64,000 nucleotides of DNA from Clostridium bornimense (GCF_018917145.1 NZ_JAHLOD010000002.1:62001-126000); one strand, 5' to 3'. Numbered from the stretch's first letter, positions 9,305-18,992 are shown. The notes: generated by a model not told the origin, from the letters alone. Translations and numbers: made by a program.

Positions 9305-9760
9305 ATGAAATTTATAACATATACTGAAGAAGAAACTATAAATCTAGGCTATAAAATTGGTTGTCACCTACAATCAGGTGCTGTTATTTGTATAGATGGA
9401 GACCTTGGTACAGGTAAAACTCATCTTACTAAAGGCTTAGCAAAAGGCTTAGATATTGATGAATATATAACTAGTCCTACATTTACTTTAGTTAATGAAT
9501 ATGATGGCAGATTAAAATTATATCATTTTGATGTTTATAGAATTGATGATCCTTATGAAATTGAAGCTATTGGATTTGATGAATATATATATTCAGATGG
9601 AGTATCAATTATAGAATGGGCTTCTATAATCGAAGATTTACTGCCAAGTGATAGATTAAATATTAAAGTTTCTAAAAATTTAGAGCAAGGATTAGACTAT
9701 CGTGAAATTACAATAGATATTATGGGCGATAAACTAAACTATCTTAAGGAGGTACTATAA
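9305..9760 (+). CDS. tsaE: tRNA t6A biosynthesis ATPase TsaE
   Basis: This 151-residue P-loop protein carries GDLGTGKTHLTKGLA (Walker A) near residue 35, the switch-like TSPTFTLVNEY, and HFDVYRIDD followed by IEWASIIEDLLP, all TsaE hallmarks. TsaE drives the TsaB-TsaD complex that transfers threonylcarbamoyl to adenosine 37 of ANN-decoding tRNAs. The ATG at 9305 is preferred because GAGGTGAATTCT lies just before it; an in-frame ATG 48 bases upstream has no ribosome binding site. It is followed after two bases by tsaB, so the genes are co-transcribed. TsaC, which makes the substrate, is encoded at 46-47 kb; tsaD is not in the window. Confidence 0.95.
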   Translation: MKFITYTEEETINLGYKIGCHLQSGAVICIDGDLGTGKTHLTKGLAKGLDIDEYITSPTFTLVNEYDGRLKLYHFDVYRIDDPYEIEAIGFDEYIYSDGVSIIEWASIIEDLLPSDRLNIKVSKNLEQGLDYREITIDIMGDKLNYLKEVL

Positions 9761-9762
9761 CT

Positions 9763-10476
9763 TTGAAACTTCTATGTGTAGATTCTTCTAGTGAAACAGC
9801 CTCTGTAGCTGTTATAGAAGATAATAAAATTTTAAGTGAGCTTACTTATAATGATAAAAAACAACATTCTGTAATATTAATGACTTTAATAGATGCTGCT
9901 ATAAAAAATAGTGGCAATAAAATTTCAGATATAGACGGATTTGTGGTTTCTAAGGGTCCTGGATCTTTTACTGGTCTTAGAATAGGAATGGCTACTGTTA
10001 AAGCTTTAGCTCACGGTAGCAATAAACCATATGCATCTATATCTACATTAGATGCTCTTGCTTATAGCATCCCAGAATTTAATGGTATAATCTGCCCTCT
10101 ATTTGATGCTTTAAGAGATAATGTATATACAGCTCTATATAAGAAATCTAATGACGGTTTATTAACTATCCACGATCATGATGCTATAGAAATATCTAAA
10201 TTAATTGAAATTTTAAATGAACTAGGAGAACCTGTTCTATTCTTAGGTGATGATAGTTTAAAATTTAAAGATAAATTATCCGAAGTTAAATTAGGAGTTT
10301 TTGCTTCACCATTTAATAATTTAGTTCGTGCCTCTTCCCTTGGATTTATGGCTTTAGAAAGATTCAAAAATAGTAATTTTGATAATATTGATGAAGATGC
10401 TCCTCTTTATATAAGAGTATCTCAAGCTGAACGCGAATATATTAATAAACATGGAAAATCCGTTTATGAAAAATAA
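9763..10476 (+). CDS. tsaB: tRNA t6A biosynthesis protein TsaB
   Basis: This 237-residue protein has the ASKHA fold start LCVDSSSETASVAV and the family signature SKGPGSFTGLRIGMATVKALA around residues 65-85. TsaB is the non-catalytic partner that holds TsaD and TsaE together in t6A tRNA modification in the cytoplasm. The start is a TTG with an excellent AAGGAGGTACTATAAC ahead of it. The 3' end overlaps rimI by a few codons, giving the usual tsaE-tsaB-rimI operon of Firmicutes. Confidence 0.95.
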   Translation: MKLLCVDSSSETASVAVIEDNKILSELTYNDKKQHSVILMTLIDAAIKNSGNKISDIDGFVVSKGPGSFTGLRIGMATVKALAHGSNKPYASISTLDALAYSIPEFNGIICPLFDALRDNVYTALYKKSNDGLLTIHDHDAIEISKLIEILNELGEPVLFLGDDSLKFKDKLSEVKLGVFASPFNNLVRASSLGFMALERFKNSNFDNIDEDAPLYIRVSQAEREYINKHGKSVYEK

Positions 10477-10915
10477 TCTTTTTATTGATGAATTAAAATC
10501 TGAATATATTGATGCTATCTACGAAATTGAAACACTTTCTTTTTCATTACCTTGGAGTAAAGATAGCTTGATTAAAGAGATAGATAATAAAAACGCCCAC
10601 TATTGTGTAGGTATACTAAACGGTGAAGTGATTGGATATATCGGTCTATGGGAAATTATTGATGAAGGTCATATAACTAACATTGCCATTCATCCGAAAT
10701 TTAGAGGACATGGCTTCGGGAAAATATTATTATCAGAAGCAATTAATTATTGTAAAAATAATAACTTTTTTGGTATAACTCTTGAAGTTCGAGTTTCTAA
10801 TACCGTTGCTATAAACCTTTATGAATCTCTTGGTTTTGTTAACTGCGGTATCAGAAAGAAATTTTATACCGATAATAACGAAGATGGAATTATAATGTGG
10901 AAATACTTTAGATAA
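10466..10915 (+). CDS. rimI: Ribosomal protein S18-alanine N-acetyltransferase RimI-like
   Basis: This GNAT protein of about 149 residues has IDAIYEIETLSFSLPWSKDS near its start, the acetyl-CoA loop RGHGFGKILLSEAI and the C-terminal segment LEVRVSNTVAINLYESLGF, which is the RimI signature. RimI acetylates the N-terminal Ala of ribosomal protein S18, and in many bacteria acts on other proteins as well. It overlaps the end of tsaB, as in other Firmicutes. Two starts are possible: ATG 10451, with no clear ribosome binding site, and ATG 10466, preceded by GGAAAA; I chose the second. A long perfect hairpin ends the operon. Confidence 0.9.
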   Translation: MKNNLFIDELKSEYIDAIYEIETLSFSLPWSKDSLIKEIDNKNAHYCVGILNGEVIGYIGLWEIIDEGHITNIAIHPKFRGHGFGKILLSEAINYCKNNNFFGITLEVRVSNTVAINLYESLGFVNCGIRKKFYTDNNEDGIIMWKYFR

Positions 10916-10918
10916 TTA

Positions 10919-10970
10919 AAAAGGGTCCATCGCTAACAAATGAAGATTTGTTAGCGATGGACCCTTTTAT
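10919..10970. terminator. Long-stem terminator of the tsaE-tsaB-rimI operon
   Basis: A perfect stem of about 21 bp (10921-10941 with 10946-10966) has a four-base loop and a following T run. The stem contains the sequence CGCTAACAAAT that recurs in other terminators of this window. Confidence 0.9.
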
Positions 10971-11137
10971 TATGGCACAGGTTAGATGACACAAGGCACA
11001 ATTCAATGCACAGTTTCGGTTAATTTTCCCCTACATAGAAAATATTATAGTCCTTACCTGTGCACTGACACTCTATTTTGCTGAAAAAAACTGCCGCACT
11101 CTAACTTGACTCATTTGTGCGACAGCTCCTTTTTTCT
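10971..11137. repeat. Composite intergenic repeat, copy A
   Basis: After the rimI hairpin the sequence runs TTATGGCACAGGTTAGATG, CACAAGGCACAATTCAATGC, GGTTAATTTTCCC, TAGTCCTTACCTGTGCACTG and CTATTTTGCTGAAAAAA, ending in a second hairpin. The same blocks occur in the same order near 60.2-60.6 kb (inverted), and in part near 30.4-30.7 and 54.2-54.5 kb. It fills the gap between the convergent rimI and ribU genes. Confidence 0.7.
11084..11126 (-). terminator. Terminator of ribU (part of copy A)
   Basis: On the minus strand CTGTCGCAC pairs with GTGCGGCAG with one mismatch, followed by seven T. A T run on the other side would also allow plus-strand termination. The sequence CTGCCGCAC...GTGCGACAG recurs at 30.6 and 60.2 kb. 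Confidence 0.7.
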
Positions 11138-11735
11138 ATATAATCTTCTTTTCTTTTTCAATAACTGATGATAACGGCTTTATTATAAGTGCTGTAACTA
11201 CAGAAACTATAGCTCCTTTAATAACATTAAACGGTGCTATACTTAAAATCACTAAAGATTTTACACTTGTTATGGAATTGTTTATGGCTTTCCCCATAGC
11301 AACAAAATCATTAAGATGCCATCCCATCACTTTTTCGTATAATGGCAAAAATACAAAGTAATTACCTATAGCTGCTACTAATACCATACATATAACTCCT
11401 AATAATGATGATACTAATAACTTGAACTTAATATTTGTACGATTATAAACTAATCCTACTGGAATTACAAAGGCAGAACCTACTATAAAGTTTGCAAGTT
11501 CTCCTACAAACCCTGTAGATGTCATAAGAACACCATGAAGCAAGTTCTTTATAAGTTCAATTATTACACCTGCTAATGGTCCATAAATTATAGCACCTAC
11601 AATTGCTGGTATGTCAGATACTTCTATCTTTAAGAAACTTGGAAATATAGGTAATGGCACTTCAATAAACATAAATATTAATGCCAACACACTAAGTATT
11701 GATAATTTTACCATCTTATTTAGTTTTTTATTCAC
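11136..11735 (-). CDS. ribU: Riboflavin ECF transporter substrate-binding protein RibU
   Basis: This 199-residue protein has about six membrane segments. It shows the ECF S-component pattern of the RibU family: a basic N-terminus, EVPLPIFPSFLKIEVSDIPAI, then GPLAGVIIELIKNLLHGVL. It binds riboflavin and works with the shared EcfA-EcfA'-EcfT module, which is encoded elsewhere. An FMN riboswitch lies directly upstream, which makes the flavin assignment firm. The predicted start is GTG at 11735; an in-frame ATG seven codons later is an alternative. The purine run that could act as ribosome binding site sits at the 3' edge of the riboswitch. Confidence 0.93.
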   Translation of the reverse strand: MNKKLNKMVKLSILSVLALIFMFIEVPLPIFPSFLKIEVSDIPAIVGAIIYGPLAGVIIELIKNLLHGVLMTSTGFVGELANFIVGSAFVIPVGLVYNRTNIKFKLLVSSLLGVICMVLVAAIGNYFVFLPLYEKVMGWHLNDFVAMGKAINNSITSVKSLVILSIAPFNVIKGAIVSVVTALIIKPLSSVIEKEKKII

Positions 11736-11749
11736 TTTAATTCTTCCCT

Positions 11750-11856
11750 TCTTCCTTCCAGACTGTACTGTTGGCTTCGGAGTTTAACCGAATCTGCTTT
11801 ATTAAAAGCTCGCGGGCTATACCGCCAGTATAGGAATTTCACCTATCCCTGAAGTT
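11750..11856 (-). promoter_or_regulatory. FMN riboswitch (RFN element)
   Basis: Read on the minus strand, the conserved blocks appear in order: CTTCAGGGATAGGTGAAATT, CCTATACTGGCGGTATAGCC, CGCGAGC, then AGATTCGGTTAAACTCCGAA, GCCAACAGTACAGTCTGG and a closing GAAG. These are the hallmark helices and junctions of the FMN aptamer. It precedes ribU by about 15 bp with no separate terminator, and the 3' strand merges with the purine-rich ribosome binding region. Control of translation initiation is therefore more likely than attenuation. Confidence 0.95.
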
Positions 11857-11900
11857 TTTCTTTTATTATACTACAGTAAAAATCTTAGGACAACACCCTT

Positions 11901-14069
11901 CTAGTTTGCTAATCCCTTCATAGTAAGAGATATTCTTCCTCTTTCTTTGTCTATTTCTAAAACTTTAACATTTACTACATCACCTACTGATACGACATCA
12001 AGAGGATGATTTACAAATTCTTCTCTCATTTGACTCTTATGCACTAATCCATCTACATGTACACCAATATCAACAAAAGCTCCAAAGTCTGCTACGTTTC
12101 TTACAGTCCCCTTAAGTTCCATTCCTGGAGTTAATTGATCTACTTCTATTACTCCGCTTTTTAATATTGGCTTTGGCATTTCTTCTCTCGGATCTCTACC
12201 TGGTTTCTTTATTTCTTTAATAATATCTTGAAGAGTTATTGCACCTAATCCTGTTTCTTCTTCTATTTTAGATAATCCTATCTCTTCTATTTTTGCATCG
12301 ATATCTTGAAGATTATTTTCTCTAACATCATTTTCAGTATATCCTAATATGGCTAAAAGCTTCTTAGCACCTTCATAAGACTCTGGATGCACTGAAGTAT
12401 TATCTAGTACCTCTTTACTTTCCATAACTCTTAGAAACCCTGCACATTGCTCATAAGCCTTTGGTCCTAATCTTTTAACTTTTAAAAGTTCTTTTCTTCC
12501 TGAAAATTTTCCTTTTTCTTCTCTATAAGCTACTATATTTGCCGCTATAGCTGGAGTTATCCCAGATACATAAGACAATAATGATGGTGTAGCTACATTT
12601 AAATCTACTCCAACAGTATTAACAGCATCTTCAACTACCCCTGTTAATGACTCATTTAATTTTTTTTCATTAACATCATGTTGATACTGACCTACCCCTA
12701 TAGATTTAGGATCAATCTTTACTAATTCCGCCATAGGATCTTGTAATCTTCTTCCTATAGAGATAGCACCTCTAAGAGATACATTTATATCTGGATATTC
12801 TTTTGATGCTAATTCTGATGCAGAATAAACAGAAGCTCCAGCTTCACTTACAATAACATAATATATTTCTTTACCAGTTTCTCTTTTTATTTCATCTATA
12901 ACCTCTGCTATTATCTCTTCACTTTCTCTAGATGCAGTACCATTTCCTAAAGATACAACTTCTACGTTATATTCCTTCATCATTGCCTTTAGCTTTTCTC
13001 TTTCTTTTGCAACTTGCTCTTTGCTATTAGCAGTAACATGAATAGTTTCTGTAGTAAGTATCTTACCTGTTTCATCTAATATAGCAGTCTTACATCCTGT
13101 TCTAAAGCCTGGGTCAAATCCTAATACTACTTTTCCTTTAATCGGTGATTGTAACATCAATGCTTTAAGATTTTTCTTAAAGATATTAATAGCACCTTCT
13201 TCAGCCTTTTCCCATAATTCATTTCTTATTTCTCTTTCGATAGATGGGAATATTAATCTTTTATACCCATCCTTAATAGCCATTTCTATATATTCATCTG
13301 TCACTTCGTTATTCTTTAAAAGATTACTTCTTAAATAATTTAAAATGAATTCTTCATCACCAACTATTTTTACTGAAAGAACTTTCTCCTCTTCTCCTCT
13401 GCTTATAGCAAGAATTCTATGAGACGGAATCATATTAACCTTTTCTTTGTACTCATAATACATTTCGTATGGTGTTCTTTCTTCGCTATTTCCGCTACTT
13501 TCAATAAATCCTTTATTAGTTAGATATGTTCTTATCCACTTTCTAAATGAAGCTTCATCTGAAATCATTTCACTTATTATATCTACAGCACCTGCTAATG
13601 CTTCATCTACTGTATTTACTTTTTTCTCTTCGTTTATAAATTCACTAGCATATTCTTTTATATCTCCTTTAAATTTACCATCAAAGATAACTTCAGCTAG
13701 TGGTTTTAAGCCCTTCTCTACAGCTATACTTGCTCTTGTTTTCTTCTTTTGCTTATATGGTCTATATAAATCCTCTACTTCTGTAAGAGTCTCTGCTCCA
13801 TCTATTTGCATAGCTAACTCTTCTGTTAGCTTTCCTTGCTCTTCTATTATAGATTTTACACTAGCTTTTCTATCTTGAAGATTCTTTAAGTAATTTAATC
13901 TTTCATATAAATCTCTTAATTGAACATCAGATAATCCACCAGTAGCTTCCTTTCTATATCTAGCTATAAAAGGCACAGTAGCTCCTTCATCTAAAAGTTC
14001 TATAACACTTCTTATATATTTTTCTTGTATCCCAAATTCTTTAACTAACTTATCTATTATAAAATCCAT
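11901..14069 (-). CDS. tex: Tex family RNA-binding transcription accessory protein
   Basis: This protein of about 722 residues has the Tex layout. It starts with an N-terminal helical domain containing VPFIARYRKEATGGL. A YqgF/RNase H-like domain follows (VLGFDPGFRTGCKTAILDE), then helix-hairpin-helix repeats (VNTVGVDLNVATPSLLSYV, KVKRLGPKAYEQCAGFLRV). It ends with a C-terminal S1 domain (GMELKGTVRNVADFGAFVDI). Tex binds nucleic acid and is linked to transcription and, in some species, toxin expression; its exact role is unsettled. The ATG at 14069 is chosen because GGAGGAAGTA precedes it. It follows prfB by 18 bp and is probably co-transcribed. Confidence 0.95.
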   Translation of the reverse strand: MDFIIDKLVKEFGIQEKYIRSVIELLDEGATVPFIARYRKEATGGLSDVQLRDLYERLNYLKNLQDRKASVKSIIEEQGKLTEELAMQIDGAETLTEVEDLYRPYKQKKKTRASIAVEKGLKPLAEVIFDGKFKGDIKEYASEFINEEKKVNTVDEALAGAVDIISEMISDEASFRKWIRTYLTNKGFIESSGNSEERTPYEMYYEYKEKVNMIPSHRILAISRGEEEKVLSVKIVGDEEFILNYLRSNLLKNNEVTDEYIEMAIKDGYKRLIFPSIEREIRNELWEKAEEGAINIFKKNLKALMLQSPIKGKVVLGFDPGFRTGCKTAILDETGKILTTETIHVTANSKEQVAKEREKLKAMMKEYNVEVVSLGNGTASRESEEIIAEVIDEIKRETGKEIYYVIVSEAGASVYSASELASKEYPDINVSLRGAISIGRRLQDPMAELVKIDPKSIGVGQYQHDVNEKKLNESLTGVVEDAVNTVGVDLNVATPSLLSYVSGITPAIAANIVAYREEKGKFSGRKELLKVKRLGPKAYEQCAGFLRVMESKEVLDNTSVHPESYEGAKKLLAILGYTENDVRENNLQDIDAKIEEIGLSKIEEETGLGAITLQDIIKEIKKPGRDPREEMPKPILKSGVIEVDQLTPGMELKGTVRNVADFGAFVDIGVHVDGLVHKSQMREEFVNHPLDVVSVGDVVNVKVLEIDKERGRISLTMKGLAN

Positions 14070-14087
14070 TACTTCCTCCAATATTCT

Positions 14088-15210
14088 TTATTCTTCTTTT
14101 ACTTCCGAAGGATTTTTTAAATACTCAATAATAAAGTTATCTAAATTTCCATCCATTACAGAAGAAACGTCATTAACTTGTACCCCAGTTCTATGATCTT
14201 TTACCATAGTATATGGATGGAATACATAAGACCTAATTTGGCTACCCCATCCCATATCTTTCAAATCACCTGTTAAATCTTCAATTTTTTCTTTATGAGC
14301 TCTTTCTTTAAGTTCAACTAACTTTGCTTTTAACATATTCATAGCTGTTTCTCTATTTTGTATCTGACTTCTTTCATTCTGACAAGCAACTATTATACCT
14401 GTTGGAATGTGAGTTATTCTTACTGCTGACTCTGTTTTATTAACATGTTGTCCTCCAGCACCAGATGCTCTATATGTGTCTACCTTTAAGTCCTCTGGTC
14501 TAATATCTACATGTTTATTTTGTTCTGTTGATAGTTCCGGTATAACTTCCATAGATGCAAATGAAGTTTGTCTTTTTCCATTAGCATTAAAAGGAGATAT
14601 TCTTACCAATCTATGAATTCCTCTTTCTGCTTTAAGATATCCATAAGCAAATTCACCAGTAATTTTTAAAGTTACACTTTTTATTCCTGCTTCATCTCCT
14701 ACTAAAAGATCTAAAGTCTCAACTTTATATCCTTTCTTCTCACAATACCTTGTATACATTCTTAAAAGCATTTCTGTCCAATCCATGGCATCAGTACCAC
14801 CAACACCTGCATGTAGTGTTAAAATAGCGTTATTTCTATCATATTCTCCAGATAACATTAATCTTATCTTCATTTCTTCTAATTCGTTACTTAATTCTTT
14901 TATTTCACTAAAAGCTTCAGAGATTAATTCATCATCATCTTCCTCTTTAGCCATTTCTAATAAAACTTCAATGTCTTCACGTTTAGATAGGTATCCTTCA
15001 TATTTTTCTACAGTATCTTTTATGTTCTTTGCCTTTTGAGTAGTTTCTTGAGCTCTCTCAACATCATCCCAGAAGCCTTCTTCTTGCATCCTAGCTTCTA
15101 ATTCTTCTACATTAAGTCTTAATCTAGGGATGTCAAAGTGAATCCCCCACTTCTTTAATAATTACGTCAATATCTTTTATTAAACTCATAGCTTCGTCTA
15201 ATTGAATCAT
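14088..15210 (-). CDS. prfB: Peptide chain release factor 2 (programmed +1 frameshift)
   Basis: RF2 ends translation at UGA and UAA. The main frame has the RF2 motif RISPFNANGKR (SPF tripeptide) and the catalytic RASGAGGQHVNKTESAVR (GGQ). The first 25 codons start at ATG 15210 and end at an in-frame TGA (15133-15135) after ...EVGDSL. Skipping the T at 15135 joins them to DIPRLRLNVEELEAR and the main frame, giving 373 residues. The frameshift signal is intact, so this is the normal autoregulated gene and not a broken one. The downstream frame alone would lack the N-terminal helices. tex follows closely. PrmC, which methylates the GGQ motif, is encoded at 50 kb. Confidence 0.96.
15132..15150 (-). 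promoter_or_regulatory. prfB programmed +1 frameshift site
   Basis: On the minus strand the sequence is GTGGGGGATTCACTTTGAC. It combines a Shine-Dalgarno-like GGGGGA, a short spacer, the slippery CTT and the in-frame stop TGA followed by C. It is the canonical RF2 feedback element: when RF2 is scarce, ribosomes slip and make more. Confidence 0.95.
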
Positions 15211-15227
15211 TAAAATCACATCCTTTT

Positions 15228-15292
15228 TTAAGCGCACAGTTTACAGTGCACAGTGTACAGTTGTTATGTACACTACACTGTAAATAGTGATT
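15228..15292. repeat. CACAGT/GTGCACTGT tract (repeat fragment)
   Basis: A low-complexity run is built from CACAGT, GTGCACAGTG and TACACTACACTG units, with dyad symmetry around the GTACA blocks. Similar tracts occur at 23.9, 30.5, 33.9, 54.4 and 56.8 kb. It lies just upstream of prfB and does not look coding. Confidence 0.55.
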
Positions 15293-15383
15293 ACTTCTTT
15301 TATTTCTATATATTATAGTTTCACATTTAGGTTTTAGTATATCTTTGTTATGTGTAGTTTTACTGTAGAAATTGTTCTATGAT

Positions 15384-15426
15384 AAAAAAATTCACAATTC
15401 ACAATTTTAAATTGTGAATTGTGAAT
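15384..15426 (-). terminator. Terminator of secA
   Basis: The perfect 17-bp palindrome TTCACAATTCACAATTT / AAATTGTGAATTGTGAA (15391-15407 with 15409-15425) is followed on the minus strand by seven T. Its halves repeat the AATTGTGAATTGTGAA motif seen in the repeat tract at 23.9 kb. Confidence 0.85.
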
Positions 15427-15435
15427 TGTACAGTA

Positions 15436-17949
15436 TTATTTTCCTCTTCCGCAACAGTTTTTATACTTTTTACCTGATCCGCATGGACATGGATCATTTC
15501 TTCCTATTTTCGGTTCTGTTCTCTTTTTAGGTTCATTAGCTGCAGCTTCATCATAATTTGTTGTAGTTTCTACAGCTACTCTTTCTCTTTCAATTTGAGG
15601 TTCTTTCTTTTCTATTTCTATATGATATAAGTATCTAACTGTATCTAGTTTTATATTTTGGATCATTTCTTCAAACATTGCAGATCCTTCAAATTGATAT
15701 GCTTGAACTGGATCTTGTTGCTTATAAGATCTAAGACCAATATATTGTTTTAAGTGTTCCATACTGTCTATGTGATCCATCCATTTAGTATCTACTACTC
15801 TTAAAAGAACAACTCTTTCAATTTCTCTCATTTCATCTTTAACTATTTCTTCTTTTGCTGCATAAGCCTTCATAACAGCATCTTTGTAATAACTTATTAT
15901 GCCCTCATTATCTAGATTATCTAAATCTGATTCTTTAACAGCACCTTTTAATAAGAATAAATCATCAAAGTATGCAATTAATTTCTTTAATTCTTCGTCA
16001 GCAGAATCCTCTACACCTGTTAAGTGACCATTTACCCCAGATTCTACTACATCTTCAATCATAGCAACTATATAGTCTCTTAAATTTTCACCTTGTAGTA
16101 CAGCATTTCTTTGAGCATATATAATTTCTCTTTGCTTATTCATTACATCATCATATTGTAATAATGATTTTCTCACATCAAAGTTATTACCTTCAACTTT
16201 CTTTTGAGCACTTTCAATGGCTGAAGATACCATCTTACTTTCAATGGCTTCATTTTCTTCTAATCCAAGTTTTTCAACTATTCCTTGAATTCTATCTGAA
16301 CCAAAGATTCTCATTAAATCATCTTCTAGAGATACATAGAATCTAGATTCACCTTTATCACCTTGTCTTCCTGAACGTCCTCTAAGCTGATTATCTATTC
16401 TTCTTGATTCGTGTCTTTCTGTACCAATTATCTTTAATCCGCCTACTTCTAAAACACCTTCACCAAGTTTTATATCTGTACCTCTACCAGCCATATTAGT
16501 AGCAATAGTAACTGCACCTTTTTCACCAGCTTTAGAAATAATTTCTGCTTCTTTTTCATGGTATTTAGCATTTAAAACTTGATGTGGAATTCCTCTTTTC
16601 TTAAGCATTGAAGATACAAGTTCAGAATTTTCTATTGAAACTGTACCAACTAACATAGGCTGACCAGTTCTATGAGTTTCTTCAATTTCATCAACAATAG
16701 CTTTAAACTTTCCTTTCGATGTCTTATATACGAAATCAGGTTGATCTATTCTTGCTATTGGAAGATGTGTTGGTATCTCTAGAACATCTAATCCATAAAT
16801 TTCTCTAAATTCATTTTCTTCTGTTATAGCTGTACCAGTCATACCTGCTAACTTATTGTACATTCTGAAATAGTTTTGGTATGTTATTGTTGCAAGTGTC
16901 TTAGATTCACTTTCAATTTTAACACCTTCTTTTGCTTCTATGGCTTGATGAAGACCATCACTATATCTTCTTCCTTCCATAACTCTTCCTGTAAATTCAT
17001 CTACAATAACAACAGCGTTATCTTTTACTATATAATCAATTTCGTTATTCATTATATAGTTTGCTCTTAATGCTTGAACAGTATGATGTTGAATTTTCAT
17101 ATTTTCTGCATCAGCATAGTTATCTATATGATAATATTTTTCTGCCTTCTCAACTCCGGCATCTGTTAAAATAACTGATTTAGTTTTCTCGTCTATTGTA
17201 AAATCTTCATCCTTCTTTAAAGTTTTTACGAAAAAGTCTGCAACTTTATAGAAATCAGTAGATTTTTCTCCTTGTCCTGATATTATAAGAGGAGTTCTAG
17301 CTTCGTCTATTAATATAGAATCCACCTCATCGACAATTACATAATTTAATCCTCTTTGTACTTTTTCTTCCAAGTATACTACCATGTTATCTCTTAGATA
17401 ATCAAATCCAAACTCTGAATTTGTTCCATATGTAATATCGCAATTATAAGCTTCACGTCTTTGATCTCCAGTAAGACCATGAAGGATAACCCCTGTTTCT
17501 AATCCTAAGAAACCATAAACTTGTGACATTTGATCTCTATCTCTTTTAGCTAGATAGTCATTTACTGTTATAATATGTACTCCTTTTCCTGTTAAGGCAT
17601 TCAAATATGCTGGTAAGGTCGCAACTAATGTTTTACCTTCACCAGTTTTCATTTCTGCTATTCTCCCTTGGTGTAACACAACTCCACCAATAAGTTGTTC
17701 TCTATAAGCTTTTAGCCCAATAGCTCTGTAAGCTCCTTCTCTAACAACCGCAAATGCTTCTGGTAAAATATCATCTAATGTTTCACCATTTTTTAATCTT
17801 TCTTTAAATTCTGTTGTCTTATTTCTTAATTCTTCATCAGAAAGATTTTGCATTGTACTATCTAATGCTTCTATCTTGTCAACAAGAGGCAATATACCTT
17901 TTACTTGTCTCTCACTATATGTTCCAAAAATTTTAGAAAATAAACCCAT
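15436..17949 (-). CDS. secA: Protein translocase ATPase SecA
   Basis: This 837-residue motor ATPase feeds preproteins into SecYEG at the membrane. It has [19 protein letters not shown] (Walker A, about residue 100), [20 protein letters not shown] (Walker B) and the preprotein-crosslinking domain. The second nucleotide domain has [13 protein letters not shown] and [11 protein letters not shown]. The C-terminal zinc motif [13 protein letters not shown] binds SecB or ribosomes in other bacteria. Length is standard. The gene has its own promoter and a strong terminator. prfB lies downstream beyond the terminator. Confidence 0.98.
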   Translation of the reverse strand: MGLFSKIFGTYSERQVKGILPLVDKIEALDSTMQNLSDEELRNKTTEFKERLKNGETLDDILPEAFAVVREGAYRAIGLKAYREQLIGGVVLHQGRIAEMKTGEGKTLVATLPAYLNALTGKGVHIITVNDYLAKRDRDQMSQVYGFLGLETGVILHGLTGDQRREAYNCDITYGTNSEFGFDYLRDNMVVYLEEKVQRGLNYVIVDEVDSILIDEARTPLIISGQGEKSTDFYKVADFFVKTLKKDEDFTIDEKTKSVILTDAGVEKAEKYYHIDNYADAENMKIQHHTVQALRANYIMNNEIDYIVKDNAVVIVDEFTGRVMEGRRYSDGLHQAIEAKEGVKIESESKTLATITYQNYFRMYNKLAGMTGTAITEENEFREIYGLDVLEIPTHLPIARIDQPDFVYKTSKGKFKAIVDEIEETHRTGQPMLVGTVSIENSELVSSMLKKRGIPHQVLNAKYHEKEAEIISKAGEKGAVTIATNMAGRGTDIKLGEGVLEVGGLKIIGTERHESRRIDNQLRGRSGRQGDKGESRFYVSLEDDLMRIFGSDRIQGIVEKLGLEENEAIESKMVSSAIESAQKKVEGNNFDVRKSLLQYDDVMNKQREIIYAQRNAVLQGENLRDYIVAMIEDVVESGVNGHLTGVEDSADEELKKLIAYFDDLFLLKGAVKESDLDNLDNEGIISYYKDAVMKAYAAKEEIVKDEMREIERVVLLRVVDTKWMDHIDSMEHLKQYIGLRSYKQQDPVQAYQFEGSAMFEEMIQNIKLDTVRYLYHIEIEKKEPQIERERVAVETTTNYDEAAANEPKKRTEPKIGRNDPCPCGSGKKYKNCCGRGK

Positions 17950-17986
17950 CTCATTTCATCTCCACTATTTATTTATAATCCTTTTG

Positions 17987-18016
17987 ATTATAACACTTTA
18001 ATTGTTTTTATTTCAA
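17987..18016 (-). promoter_or_regulatory. Promoter of secA
   Basis: TTGAAA (18011-18016), an 18-bp spacer and TATAAT (17987-17992) with an upstream TG (extended -10) lie on the minus strand about 38 bp before the secA ATG. Confidence 0.6.
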
Positions 18017-18149
18017 TCAATTAACAATAATTTTATTACTTTTTTACATGTTTTAACTGTTTTTTTGCTATTTATAGTATGTTCTATTATATAAAATATA
18101 ATAGTTTTAATATCTTCTAGTTATTAATACTACTTTCTCTTCTCAAAGA

Positions 18150-18205
18150 AAAGAAAGGGAATAATATAAGGTTTAATTATTTTCCTTAATATTTTCCCTT
18201 TCTTC
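18150..18205 (-). terminator. Terminator of hpf
   Basis: AAGAAAGGGAA...CCTT pairs with AAGG...TTCCCTTTCTT across an AT-rich loop, and a T-rich stretch follows on the minus strand. It lies about 30 bp beyond the hpf stop codon. Confidence 0.6.
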
Positions 18206-18236
18206 AAATATATTTATTAAATTACGTACTAACTAT

Positions 18237-18773
18237 TTAATCAAATTCTGGTTCTATTAATCCATAATTTCCATCTTTTCTTTTATATACCACATTCACT
18301 TCATTACTTTTATCATTCATATAAACAAAGAAATTATGTCCTACTAATTCCATTTGCAATACAGCTTCTTCTGCACTCATTGGTTTTACTGCAAACTTCT
18401 TAGTTTTAACTATTTTTCCATCTTCCTCAGGTTCACTTGTAATTGCACTTTCTTTTATTTCTACAAATCTTAAAGATTCATTATACATGTTTCTAGAAAG
18501 TTTTGTTTTTTGTTTTCTTATTTGTCTTTCTAACTTATCTACTACAAAATCTATAGATGTATACATATCATCTGTAGTTTCTTCACATCTAATAACTATT
18601 CTATCCATTGGAATTGTTACTTCAATAGTGTGTGAAGACTTTTGTACCTTTAAAGTTACATTTGCTGTGTATTCCTTTGTGAAATACTTATCTAATCTAG
18701 AGAGCTTCTTTTCAACACTGTCCTTTAAAGCTTCTGTTACATCAACATTTTTCCCTACTAAAATAATTTTCAT
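18237..18773 (-). CDS. hpf: Ribosome hibernation promoting factor, long form (HPF/RaiA)
   Basis: This 178-residue protein has an N-terminal S30AE domain (residues 1-100: GKNVDVTEALKDSVEKKLSR, IPMDRIVIRCEETTDDMYTSID). A C-terminal dimerisation domain follows (VKTKKFAVKPMSAEEAVLQM, GHNFFVYMNDKSNEVNVVY). The long form ties two 70S ribosomes into inactive 100S dimers in stationary phase. It has its own sigma-A promoter (18825-18853) and ribosome binding site GAGAGGGG. It lies near a raiA-motif RNA at 19.8-20.0 kb, with traX between them, which matches the gene association that gave that RNA its name. Confidence 0.96.
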   Translation of the reverse strand: MKIILVGKNVDVTEALKDSVEKKLSRLDKYFTKEYTANVTLKVQKSSHTIEVTIPMDRIVIRCEETTDDMYTSIDFVVDKLERQIRKQKTKLSRNMYNESLRFVEIKESAITSEPEEDGKIVKTKKFAVKPMSAEEAVLQMELVGHNFFVYMNDKSNEVNVVYKRKDGNYGLIEPEFD

Positions 18774-18824
18774 AGTATCAAGCCCCTCTCTTACTTTAAG
18801 ATGTTTCTATCTTTTGTTAATTTT

Positions 18825-18853
18825 ATTTTACACTAATTGGGTATGTTGTACAA
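18825..18853 (-). promoter_or_regulatory. Promoter of hpf
   Basis: TTGTAC (18848-18853), a 17-bp spacer and TAAAAT (18825-18830) with an upstream TG lie on the minus strand about 50 bp before the hpf ATG. Confidence 0.65.
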
Positions 18854-18992
18854 GTATTTTTCCGAATTTACTGAAAATTTAATTTTTATTCACAATATCT
18901 TTTTCTATACTTAAATTATTTTAAATTTTTCATTAAAATAATTATAATTTATATTATGTTCCTATAATATTTTTTTATTCTCAATAATCTAA

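Noticed and set aside
10971-11137. Insertion sequence with a transposase
   Set aside because: No reading frame of transposase size exists in or near any copy; at most these are non-autonomous elements.
14088-15210. prfB as a truncated or frameshifted pseudogene
   Set aside because: The break falls exactly on the conserved CTT TGA C site with an upstream Shine-Dalgarno-like run, so it is programmed frameshifting.
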